A stretch of DNA of 64,000 nucleotides from UBA668 sp041394605. GTDB taxonomy: Bacteria > Actinomycetota > Acidimicrobiia > Acidimicrobiales > Ilumatobacteraceae. The stretch is taken from assembly GCA_041394605.1 (NCBI GenBank), contig JAWKHX010000004.1:310001-374000 (forward strand). Reading direction: 5' to 3'. This document shows positions 41,800 to 51,685 of the stretch, piece after piece. The first letter of the stretch is position 1, and each line of letters opens with the position of its first letter. A program made the translations under genes and the position numbers. The notes below the pieces were generated by a model. The model ran no database searches and was not told the origin of the DNA. It saw nothing but the letters and a program-made list of their open reading frames with translations.

Positions 41800-42567
41800 G
41801 TGATCGCCGAAGCCTTCAAGTTCCCGCTGATCAACTCCATCCTGCGTTGGAAGGATCTCTTCACGTCCTTCAACAAGGTGGCGCTCATCGCCGTCGCGGC
41901 GGCCGTCATCGGCACGGTCGTGTTCCTGCTGGCCGGCAGCAAGGACGCCAACACCGCGCCGAAGGGCGTCCGCAACCTGGCGGAGAGCTCGGTGGAGTTC
42001 ATCGAGAACGGCATCGTCATGCAGACGATGGGCAAGGACGGCCTGGGCTGGACGCCGTTCCTGCTCAGCCTGTTCATCTTCATCTACCTGTGCAACGCAC
42101 CCGGCATCATCCCGGTCATCTACATGCCGGCCACGGCCCGCATGGCCATCCCCATGTTCCTCGCCCTCCTCGTGTGGGTCGTCTACATGGGCGTCGGCTT
42201 CAAGCACCAGGGCATCAAGTACCTCACCCACACCATCTGGCCCCCCGGCGTGCCGGTGGCGCTGAAGCCGCTGGTGGGCCTCATCGAGCTGGTGTCCAAC
42301 TACATCGTCCGTCCCTTCTCGCTCACGGTGCGACTCTTCGCCAACATGCTCGCCGGGCACATCCTGCTCGTCGTGTTCGCCCTGCTCACCCAGTCGCTGA
42401 TCACCGCTGAGACCATGCAGGCGCTGCTGAAGCCGATGATGGTGCTGCCCCTCTTCATGCTCATCTTCCTCACGGCGTTCGAGGTGCTGGTGGCCTTCCT
42501 GCAGGCCTACATCTTCACCATCCTCACGGCCGTGTACATCGGTAGCTCGGCCCATCCCGAGCACTGA
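41800..42567 (+). CDS. atpB: F0F1 ATP synthase subunit a
   Basis: A 255-residue membrane subunit forming the proton half-channels next to the c-ring. The essential Arg is in FSLTVRLFANMLAGHILL. Further helices include LVGLIELVSNYIVRPFS and FEVLVAFLQAYIFTILTAVY. The N-terminal segment starts at GTG 41800. The order atpB-E-F-F-H-A-G-D-C follows. Confidence 0.95.
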   Translation: MIAEAFKFPLINSILRWKDLFTSFNKVALIAVAAAVIGTVVFLLAGSKDANTAPKGVRNLAESSVEFIENGIVMQTMGKDGLGWTPFLLSLFIFIYLCNAPGIIPVIYMPATARMAIPMFLALLVWVVYMGVGFKHQGIKYLTHTIWPPGVPVALKPLVGLIELVSNYIVRPFSLTVRLFANMLAGHILLVVFALLTQSLITAETMQALLKPMMVLPLFMLIFLTAFEVLVAFLQAYIFTILTAVYIGSSAHPEH

Positions 42568-42617
42568 CCCAACCCAATCTCCATACCCAGAACACTCATC
42601 AGGAGAATCACAGAACA

Positions 42618-42890
42618 ATGGAAGCTTTCGCCCACCTCGTGGCAGCCACCGGCCTCACCGCCGACGAGCAGAAGGCCGCCGCCGCCGCTTCGTCGGCCGG
42701 TTTCGCCTACGGCCTGGCCGCCATCGGCCCTGGCATCGGCATCGGTTACCTCGTCGGCAAGTCGGTCGAGGCCATGGCCCGCCAGCCCGAGGCCGCCGGC
42801 ATGGTGCGTACCACCATGTTCCTCGGCATCGCCTTCACCGAGGCGCTCGCCCTCATCGGCTTCGTGGTCTTCATCCTCATCGGCCTCTGA
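42618..42890 (+). CDS. atpE: F0F1 ATP synthase subunit c
   Basis: A 90-residue hairpin protein. The Gly-rich helix 1 is AAIGPGIGIGYLVGKSVEAM, followed by the polar loop ARQPEA. Helix 2 has the ion-binding Glu in GIAFTEALALIGFVV. The residue after the Glu is Ala rather than Ser/Thr, and no Na-binding set is evident, so the rotor is inferred to be proton-coupled. SD AGGAGAA precedes ATG. Confidence 0.96.
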   Translation: MEAFAHLVAATGLTADEQKAAAAASSAGFAYGLAAIGPGIGIGYLVGKSVEAMARQPEAAGMVRTTMFLGIAFTEALALIGFVVFILIGL

Positions 42891-42929
42891 TCCACCCGTT
42901 CGAATTCCACCCGTCCCGAAGGAGTTGAC

Positions 42930-43517
42930 GTGCTCGCAGCCGTCGTCCATCTCGAGGGAACTTCGGTCACCGTCCACCTGACCCCCATGGAGGGGGAGGG
43001 CTCTGAAGAGCTCGCCGGTGTCACGGATCCGAAGGAACCCGGCCCCATCATCCCCGAGCTCAAGGAGCTCGCCTGGGGTGCTGGCTCGTTCATCGTGTTC
43101 GCGCTCCTCATGCGCTTCTTCCTCTACCCGAGGCTGAAGAAGGGCATGGACGCCCGGTACCACGGCATCCGTTCGGCGCACGAGAGCGCCGACGCGGAGC
43201 GCGCCGCGGCCCGTGCGGAAGTGGCCGAGTACGAGGCCCAGCTGGCCGCCATCAAGGCCGAAGCCGCCCGCAAGGTGGACGACGCCCGGGCGACGCTGGA
43301 GGCCGAGCGTGCCGCAGCGATGGCCGACGTCAACGCCGAGGTGTCGGCGCAGCGGTCGGCGGCGATGGCCGAGGCCGAGGCCGCCAAGGCCGCGGTGCGG
43401 GATCAGATCGCCGCGGCAGTGGGCGACGTCGCCGGCCGCGCCGGCGAGTTGGCCACTGGCCGCCGCCCGAGCGACGACGTCGTGACGCGAGTGGTGCAGG
43501 AGGTGATGGCGCGATGA
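42930..43517 (+). CDS. atpF: F0F1 ATP synthase b-type subunit, first copy
   Basis: A 195-residue stator subunit. After an acidic N-terminal segment of about 40 residues comes one membrane helix (AWGAGSFIVFALLMRFFLYP) and a long Ala/Glu/Arg-rich coiled coil (ESADAERAAARAEVAEYEAQ onward). Start GTG 42930 with AAGGAG 5 nt upstream. It overlaps the second b-type gene by 4 nt. Two b-like genes in tandem are unusual outside phototrophs; this is the one with the shorter helix and long N-terminal extension. Confidence 0.88.
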   Translation: MLAAVVHLEGTSVTVHLTPMEGEGSEELAGVTDPKEPGPIIPELKELAWGAGSFIVFALLMRFFLYPRLKKGMDARYHGIRSAHESADAERAAARAEVAEYEAQLAAIKAEAARKVDDARATLEAERAAAMADVNAEVSAQRSAAMAEAEAAKAAVRDQIAAAVGDVAGRAGELATGRRPSDDVVTRVVQEVMAR

Positions 43518-44095
43518 ACGTTCTGGGCATCGCCACCGTCGCCGGGCGCCTCATCGCCGGCGAAGAATTCGGGGTCGACAGCGACGGTCACATCACGTCG
43601 CACAGCTGGCTGCTGCCCGACAAGGCAGAGCTGATCTGGGGCACCCTGTCGTCGCTGCTGATCTTCGGCCTGCTGTGGAAGTTCGGCGGGCCGGCCATCA
43701 AGAAGGGCATGGCTGCTCGCACCGAGCGGATCCAGAAGGAGCTCGACGCTGCTGCCGCCGACAAGGCTGCGGCCGCCACCGAGGCCGCCGAGATCCGTCA
43801 GGCCAAGGGCGACATCGAAGCCGCCCGCGCTCGCATCCTCGGCGAGGCCGAGGAGCAGGCGGCGCTGGTCCTCAGCGAGGGTCGGGCCCGCCTGGAGCAG
43901 GAGATCGCCGACGTCCGCACCCGCACGTCGGCCGAGATCGCCTCCATGGGCAGCCGCGCCGGCGACGAACTGCGGGCCGAGATCGCCCGCCTGTCGCACG
44001 CCGCCGTCGACCATGTGGTCAAGGGCAGCCTGGACGACGCGACGCAGCAGGAGCTCATCGAGAGCTTCATTTCGCGAGTGGGAGCCAGCGCATGA
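43514..44095 (+). CDS. atpF: F0F1 ATP synthase b-type subunit, second copy
   Basis: A 193-residue stator subunit with a hydrophobic helix near residues 37-57 (AELIWGTLSSLLIFGLLWKF), then a coiled coil (IKKGMAARTERIQKELDAAA through EIASMGSRAGDEL). ATG at 43514 overlaps the first b gene. It overlaps atpH by 4 nt at its end. Together with the first copy it may form a b-b' heterodimer. Confidence 0.88.
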   Translation: MNVLGIATVAGRLIAGEEFGVDSDGHITSHSWLLPDKAELIWGTLSSLLIFGLLWKFGGPAIKKGMAARTERIQKELDAAAADKAAAATEAAEIRQAKGDIEAARARILGEAEEQAALVLSEGRARLEQEIADVRTRTSAEIASMGSRAGDELRAEIARLSHAAVDHVVKGSLDDATQQELIESFISRVGASA

Positions 44096-44619
44096 GCGAC
44101 GCACGTATCGAGGGTTACGCCCGCGGCCTGTTCGAGATCGCCCGGGCCGAAGGCACGTTGGACGAGGTGGAGGACGAGCTCTTCCGCTTCGCCCGCAGCT
44201 TCGAGTCCAGCGACTCCCTGCGGTCCGCCCTCACCGACGACATGATCCCGGCCGCCAAGCGCCTGGCCATCGTGGAGGACCTCCTCGGCGGCAAGGCCAC
44301 GGCCACCACCACCCAGCTCATCAGCATGGTGGTGGGCGCCGGTCGCGGCCGCGACCTGCCGGCCATCATCGACACGCTGGTGGCCCGGGCCAGTAGCGCC
44401 AAGAACCTCGAGGTCGCCGAAGTGCGCACAGCCGTGCCGCTCTCCGCCGACCAGCAGGCCCGCCTCGCCGCCGCCCTGGCCAACGCCACCGGCCGCCAGG
44501 TGAACCTGAAGGTGGTCGTCGACCCCGCCGTCATCGGCGGCGTGGTGGCCACCGTCGGCGACACCGTCATCGACGGCAGCGTCCGCACCCGTATCGACCA
44601 GCTGAAGTCCCGCCTCTAG
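44092..44619 (+). CDS. atpH: F0F1 ATP synthase subunit delta
   Basis: A 175-residue stator subunit linking b to F1. The N-terminal helical bundle begins DARIEGYARGLFEIARAEGT; the C-terminal part has LEVAEVRTAVPLSADQQARL and ends IDGSVRTRIDQLKSRL, matching OSCP/delta. Not fused to b, unlike the mycobacterial atpFH. Starts at ATG overlapping the previous stop. Confidence 0.94.
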   Translation: MSDARIEGYARGLFEIARAEGTLDEVEDELFRFARSFESSDSLRSALTDDMIPAAKRLAIVEDLLGGKATATTTQLISMVVGAGRGRDLPAIIDTLVARASSAKNLEVAEVRTAVPLSADQQARLAAALANATGRQVNLKVVVDPAVIGGVVATVGDTVIDGSVRTRIDQLKSRL

Positions 44620-44633
44620 GAGCTCGAAGAACC

Positions 44634-46226
<1,593 letters not shown>

Positions 46227-46228
46227 TC

Positions 46229-47194
46229 ATGGCCGGAGGTCAGGAGCGCATTCTTCGTGGACGCATTCGCAGCGTCCAGGCCACGAAGAAGATCACGCGC
46301 GCCATGGAACTGATCGCCGCATCGCGGATCGTCAAGGCCCAGCAGCGGGTTGCCGCCGCCGTGCCCTACAGCGATTCGATCACCGATGTGGTGAAGGACC
46401 TCGCCGCGGCCGGCGGCAACTCGCAGTCCCCGCTGCTGGTCAGCCGGCCGGAGGTCAAGACCACTGCCTATGTGGTCATCACGGCCGACCGTGGCCTGTG
46501 CGGCGGCTACAACGCCGGCGTGCAGCGCGCCACGGAAGGCGAGATCAAGGCCGGCGTGCTGCAGGGCAGCAACTACGCCGTGGTCACGGTTGGCCGCAAG
46601 GCGCTGGGGTACTTCCGCTTCCGCGGGTACACCATCGCCCAGAGCTTCGGTGGGTTCAGCGACAACCCCACCTACGCCGATGCCAAGGCCATCGGCGAGT
46701 ACGTGGTGGACGCGTACCTGCGTGGTGAGTTCGACCGTGTGGAGCTGGTGTACACCCGCTTCATCTCCGCCGGCTCACAGGAAGTGGTGCAGCGTCCCCT
46801 CGTGCCGCTCGACCGCGAGGTCGTGCAAGGTGGCGACGGCAAGGCGCCCGACGCCGCGGGCACGCCGGCGGACTACGAGTTCGAACCGGACCCGGGCACC
46901 ATCCTGGACACCCTCCTGCCCCGCTACGTCGAGGCCCGTATCTACGCCGCCCTGCTGAACGCTGCCGCCAGCGAGCACGCGTTCCGCCAGCGGGCGATGA
47001 AGAGCGCCACGGACAACGCCGAGGAGCTCATCAAGAACCTCAGCCGCATCATGAACCGTGCCCGCCAGGACTCCATCACCACCGAGATCATGGAGATCGT
47101 CGGCGGTGCCGAAGCCCTCGCCGGCGACGCCAAGAAGCATCAGCAGGTCGACCTCGGCCCGCTGGACGACACCCTCTCCGCAGCCACGCACTGA
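46229..47194 (+). CDS. atpG: F0F1 ATP synthase subunit gamma
   Basis: A 321-residue rotor shaft subunit, a little longer than E. coli (287). Blocks: RIRSVQATKKITRAMELIAA, TADRGLCGGYNAGVQR, and the C-terminal helix ATDNAEELIKNLSRIMNRAR with QDSITTEIMEIVGGAEAL. A loop near residue 200-220 (DGKAPDAAGTPADYEF) is an insertion. Starts 2 nt after atpA. Confidence 0.96.
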   Translation: MAGGQERILRGRIRSVQATKKITRAMELIAASRIVKAQQRVAAAVPYSDSITDVVKDLAAAGGNSQSPLLVSRPEVKTTAYVVITADRGLCGGYNAGVQRATEGEIKAGVLQGSNYAVVTVGRKALGYFRFRGYTIAQSFGGFSDNPTYADAKAIGEYVVDAYLRGEFDRVELVYTRFISAGSQEVVQRPLVPLDREVVQGGDGKAPDAAGTPADYEFEPDPGTILDTLLPRYVEARIYAALLNAAASEHAFRQRAMKSATDNAEELIKNLSRIMNRARQDSITTEIMEIVGGAEALAGDAKKHQQVDLGPLDDTLSAATH

Positions 47195-47215
47195 CACCAC
47201 AAGGAACACACCGCC

Positions 47216-48652
<1,437 letters not shown>

Positions 48653-48654
48653 GC

Positions 48655-49072
48655 ATGGCCACGATGGAAGTGCGGCTGGTCTCGCCGGAGAAGGTGCTCT
48701 TCACCGGCGAGGCGACGCAGGTCATCACCCGCACCCTGGGTGGCGGCGAGATCGCCTTCCTGCCCGGCCATGCCCCCTTCCTCGGCGCCCTCACGGAGTG
48801 CCACACGCGGATCAGCATGGCCGACGGCAGCGTCCTCGACGTGGCCGTGCACGGCGGGTTCGTGCAGGTGGCCGGCAACACGGTCAGCATCCTCAGCGAC
48901 CTCGCCGAGCTCGGCGAGCACATCGACCGGCCGCGCCATGCGTGCGAAGGAGAACGCCGAGGAACTGCTGCGCAAGGAGCACGACGCCGAGGCCGTGTCG
49001 GCGCTGTCGCGTGCGCATGCCCGCCTCGCCGCCTCCGGCGGCGTGGTCGGCACCGCCCAAGGCGCCCACTGA
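48655..49072 (+). CDS. atpC: F0F1 ATP synthase subunit epsilon, frameshifted
   Basis: The first frame encodes the beta-sandwich: VRLVSPEKVLFTGEATQVIT, GGGEIAFLPGHAPFLGALTE and GGFVQVAGNTVSILSDLAEL. At about 48928-48937 the correct continuation moves one frame over: RAMRAKENAEELLRKEHDAE, then ALSRAHARLAASGG, ending at 49072. One extra base there explains the break. Left uncorrected, the first frame runs into 49113 with unrelated sequence. Since epsilon is a core subunit, a sequencing error is more likely than loss. Confidence 0.85.
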
Positions 49073-49106
49073 CCCGTTCCCCGCTGCCCAGCCCCAACCC
49101 CAACCC

Positions 49107-49134
49107 GAAGTGACGTGATATATCACGTCACTTC
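49107..49134. repeat. 28-bp perfect palindrome, copy 1
   Basis: A perfect inverted repeat with half-site GAAGTGACGTGATA and a TATA centre. An identical 28-bp copy is at 50008-50035; together they bracket the SDR gene. Between atpC and the SDR start. No T-run follows, so it is more like an operator or recombination/structural element than a terminator. Confidence 0.95.
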
Positions 49135-49179
49135 CCAGGTCAGCGGCGTTGCGGGCGCGTCAGTTCGCAGGAGGAGACG

Positions 49180-49959
49180 GTGAGCATGGCGGAGAAGACC
49201 CGGTACCCGTTCCGCTCGGCGCTGGTCACCGGTGCCTCGAGTGGCATCGGTGAGGCCATGGTGGAACTGCTCGCCGACGCAGGCGTGCCGACCGTGGCCG
49301 TCGCCCGTCGGGCGGACCGGCTGGACGCGCTGGCGGACCGCTGCCCTGGCGTGCGGGTGCTGGCCGCCGACCTGACGACCCCTGACGGCCTGGCCACCGT
49401 GGCCGAACGCGCCGACGTGGCCGACCTGGTGGTCAACAACGCCGGCTTCGGCACCAGCGGCCGGTTCCACGAGTTGGAGGCCGAACGCCTGCAGCGGGAG
49501 ATCGCCCTCAACGCCACCGCCGTGACCCGGTTGAGCCATGCTGCGCTGGCCGGAATGATGTCTCGTGGTCGCGGCTACCTGCTGAACGTCAGCAGCGTCG
49601 TCAGCTTCCAGCCGGCCCCCGGCCTGGCCGTCTACGCGGCCACCAAGGCGTTCGTCACCAGCCTGGGGGAGAGCCTGCACGAAGAGGCCCGCGGCACGGG
49701 GGTGCACGTCACCACGCTGTGCCCCGGCCTGACCCGCACGGAGTTCATCAGCGTCAGCAACTCCAGCGGGTACCAGGAGCAGTACCCGGAGTTCGCCTGG
49801 CTGACGGCGGAGCAGGTGGCGGCGGTGGGGCTGCGCGACGTGGCCCGCGGGCGGGCACTGAGCGTCCCGGGGGTGCTCTACAAGACGATGGCCGCCGCCA
49901 CGGGTGTGCTGCCGCGCCGTGTCGCCCGTCGCCTCAGCGGCCTCGTCCAGCGCACCTGA
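49180..49959 (+). CDS. Short-chain dehydrogenase/reductase
   Basis: A 259-residue SDR. The cofactor loop is VTGASSGIGEAMVELL (near residue 17), with LVVNNAGFG, catalytic Ser in NVSSVVS and YAATK (Tyr and Lys near residue 152-156). The C-terminal extension has a hydrophobic end (GVLPRRVARRLSGLVQRT). GTG 49180 has AGGAGG 6-7 nt upstream; ATG 49186 is an alternative. It is isolated between two 28-bp palindromes. The substrate is unknown. Confidence 0.9.
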   Translation: MSMAEKTRYPFRSALVTGASSGIGEAMVELLADAGVPTVAVARRADRLDALADRCPGVRVLAADLTTPDGLATVAERADVADLVVNNAGFGTSGRFHELEAERLQREIALNATAVTRLSHAALAGMMSRGRGYLLNVSSVVSFQPAPGLAVYAATKAFVTSLGESLHEEARGTGVHVTTLCPGLTRTEFISVSNSSGYQEQYPEFAWLTAEQVAAVGLRDVARGRALSVPGVLYKTMAAATGVLPRRVARRLSGLVQRT

Positions 49960-50007
49960 ACCCCTTCAGACCCACGAAGTGACGCGGTGACACTGCCGCC
50001 CACCAGG

Positions 50008-50035
50008 GAAGTGACGTGATATATCACGTCACTTC
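50008..50035. repeat. 28-bp perfect palindrome, copy 2
   Basis: Identical in all 28 positions to the copy at 49107. It lies between the convergent stops of the SDR and glpX genes. A 9-bp partial match to the same half-site (GAAGTGACG) is at 49976-49984. Confidence 0.95.
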
Positions 50036-50053
50036 GTGTTGTGCCGCGCGGGG

Positions 50054-51055
50054 TCAGTAGTCGACGGAGGCGAAGCTGGAGAGCTTGTCGATGCGATGGA
50101 GGGCGTCGATCATCCGGACGGTGCCGCTCTTGGACCGCATCACCAGGCTCTGGGTGCGGGCGGTGTGGCGGTCGTAGCGCACGCCGCGCAGCAGTTCGCC
50201 GTCGGTGACGCCGGTGGCAGCGAAGAAGCAGTTGTCGCCCTGCACCAGATCGTCGGTGGTGAGCACGCGGTCCAGGTCGTAGCCGAGGTCCAGCGCCTGC
50301 TGACGTTCGGCGTCGTTACGCGGGGCCAGCATGCCTTGGATCTCGCCGCCCATGCACTTCAGCGCGGCTGCGGCAGTGACGCCCTCCGGCGTGCCACCCA
50401 CGCCGATCAGCACGTCCACACCGGCCTCCGGCCAGGAGGTGGCGATGGCGCCGAAGATGTCGCCGTCGGTGATCAACTTCACCCGGGCGCCGGTGGAGCG
50501 CACTTCGGCGATCAGTTCGGTGTGGCGGTCGCGGTCGAGGATGACCACGGTGAGGTCGCGCACGGACTCGCCCTTGGCCTTGGCCACCCACCGCAGATTC
50601 TGTGAGGCGGTTGCGGTGATGTCGATGCTGCCAACGGCGTCCGGCCCCACGGCGATCTTCTGCATGTACACGCACGGGCCGGGGTTGAACATGGTGCCCC
50701 GCTCGCTGACGGCGATGACGGCGATGGCATTGGCCCGGCCTTTCGCAGTGAGCGTGGTGCCGTCGATGGGGTCCACCGCGACGTCGGTGAGGGGGGCCGT
50801 GCCGTCGCCCACGCGCTCGCCGTTGAACAGCATCGGCGCTTCGTCCTTCTCGCCCTCACCGATGACGACGATGCCGTCCATCGGCACCGTGCTGAGCACC
50901 GTGCGCATGGCGTCCACCGCAGCCGCATCGGCGCCGTTCTTGTCGCCGCGGCCGACCCAGCGGGAGGCGGCCAGCGCGGCAGATTCGGTGACCCGCACCA
51001 GTTCCAGGGCAAGGTTGCGGTCCGGGCGTTGGCTGTTCGCGTTCACGCTCGTCAC
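50054..51055 (-). CDS. glpX: Class II fructose-1,6-bisphosphatase
   Basis: A 333-residue GlpX-type bisphosphatase of gluconeogenesis. The metal/phosphate blocks are IGEGEKDEAPML, DPIDGTT (Li-sensitive signature) and KLITDGDIFGAIA, with GVGGTPEGV downstream. GTG at 51055 or 51046 are possible starts; neither has an SD, and 51055 is used. It lies downstream of two tiny ORFs with strong SDs and an intervening hairpin. The only FBPase in this window. Confidence 0.93.
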   Translation of the reverse strand: MTSVNANSQRPDRNLALELVRVTESAALAASRWVGRGDKNGADAAAVDAMRTVLSTVPMDGIVVIGEGEKDEAPMLFNGERVGDGTAPLTDVAVDPIDGTTLTAKGRANAIAVIAVSERGTMFNPGPCVYMQKIAVGPDAVGSIDITATASQNLRWVAKAKGESVRDLTVVILDRDRHTELIAEVRSTGARVKLITDGDIFGAIATSWPEAGVDVLIGVGGTPEGVTAAAALKCMGGEIQGMLAPRNDAERQQALDLGYDLDRVLTTDDLVQGDNCFFAATGVTDGELLRGVRYDRHTARTQSLVMRSKSGTVRMIDALHRIDKLSSFASVDY

Positions 51056-51109
51056 GGTAGCCGGGACGGGCGCCCGCGCCCCAAGGGTGGCGCGCTCGCG
51101 GCAGACGCG

Positions 51110-51147
51110 GAACGGGCCCGGCAGACGCAGTGCTGCCGGGTCCGTTC
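51110..51147 (-). terminator. Strong hairpin between the small ORF and glpX
   Basis: A 15-bp stem (GAACGGGCCCGGCAG / CTGCCGGGTCCGTTC, one wobble pair) with an 8-nt loop. No T-run follows on the minus strand. It could stop leftward transcripts from the small ORF before glpX, or form a processing site. Confidence 0.6.
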
Positions 51148-51155
51148 GTGATGGC

Positions 51156-51293
51156 TCACCGCACGGGGCGGGTTCGATGTCGCTCCCGCTCCCGTACCGG
51201 CATGCGCCGGAGTCGGGAGGCGTCGCGCAGGTGCCGCTGATGGCGGTCCTGGGCGACACGGTGCACGACGTCGAGGTGGGTGGTGGTCCACAT
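51156..51293 (-). CDS. Small Arg/His-rich protein (45 aa)
   Basis: The frame starts MWTTTHLDVVHRVAQDRHQR and ends in RERERHRTRPVR; 45 residues with many Arg and His. The SD GAAGGAG is 7 nt before ATG, better than for most genes here. The middle DRxxR...SRLRR resembles the small protein at 525-662. Family not recognised; it may bind nucleic acid or regulate membrane stress, but that is a guess. Confidence 0.55.
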   Translation of the reverse strand: MWTTTHLDVVHRVAQDRHQRHLRDASRLRRMPVRERERHRTRPVR

Positions 51294-51457
51294 GGTGGAT
51301 GCTCCTTCTGGAAGTGGTGAATGACCGGGTGGATGGTGAATGGGAGATGGGGCGAGGGCCGGCGGCCGGTGCCGCCCGGGGCGCGAGGGCGCGGCGGGCA
51401 GCGACCGGGGGCGTGCTCGGGGAGGCCGCGATGCGGCTGACCGGACCCGACGGGCGG

Positions 51458-51526
51458 TCAGGCGGCGCGGACGCCGGCAGCGGGGCGCCGGCCACCGCGA
51501 TCGGCGAGTGACAGCGTGATCAACAT
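51458..51526 (-). CDS. Candidate 22-aa leader peptide
   Basis: ATG at 51526 with the SD AAGGAGGTG 7 nt upstream, a near-perfect anti-SD match, encodes MLITLSLADRGGRRPAAGVR plus two Ala. No Cys or repeated amino acid typical of attenuators. It precedes the 45-aa ORF by about 165 nt, so both could form a leader region upstream of glpX. Supported only by the SD and start. Confidence 0.4.
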   Translation of the reverse strand: MLITLSLADRGGRRPAAGVRAA

Positions 51527-51685
51527 GATGGGGCACCTCCTTCCTGCCTCGACGGACGGGGTGCAGCGTGGCACGGTCCGCGCCCCGGCGTCCACTGAAT
51601 TACCGGCCACACGGAGCACCGATGCTGCGACGGAGTGTGCGCAGGACGCGGCCCGTCACTGCGGGCAGCGTTATGGTGAGCGCTC

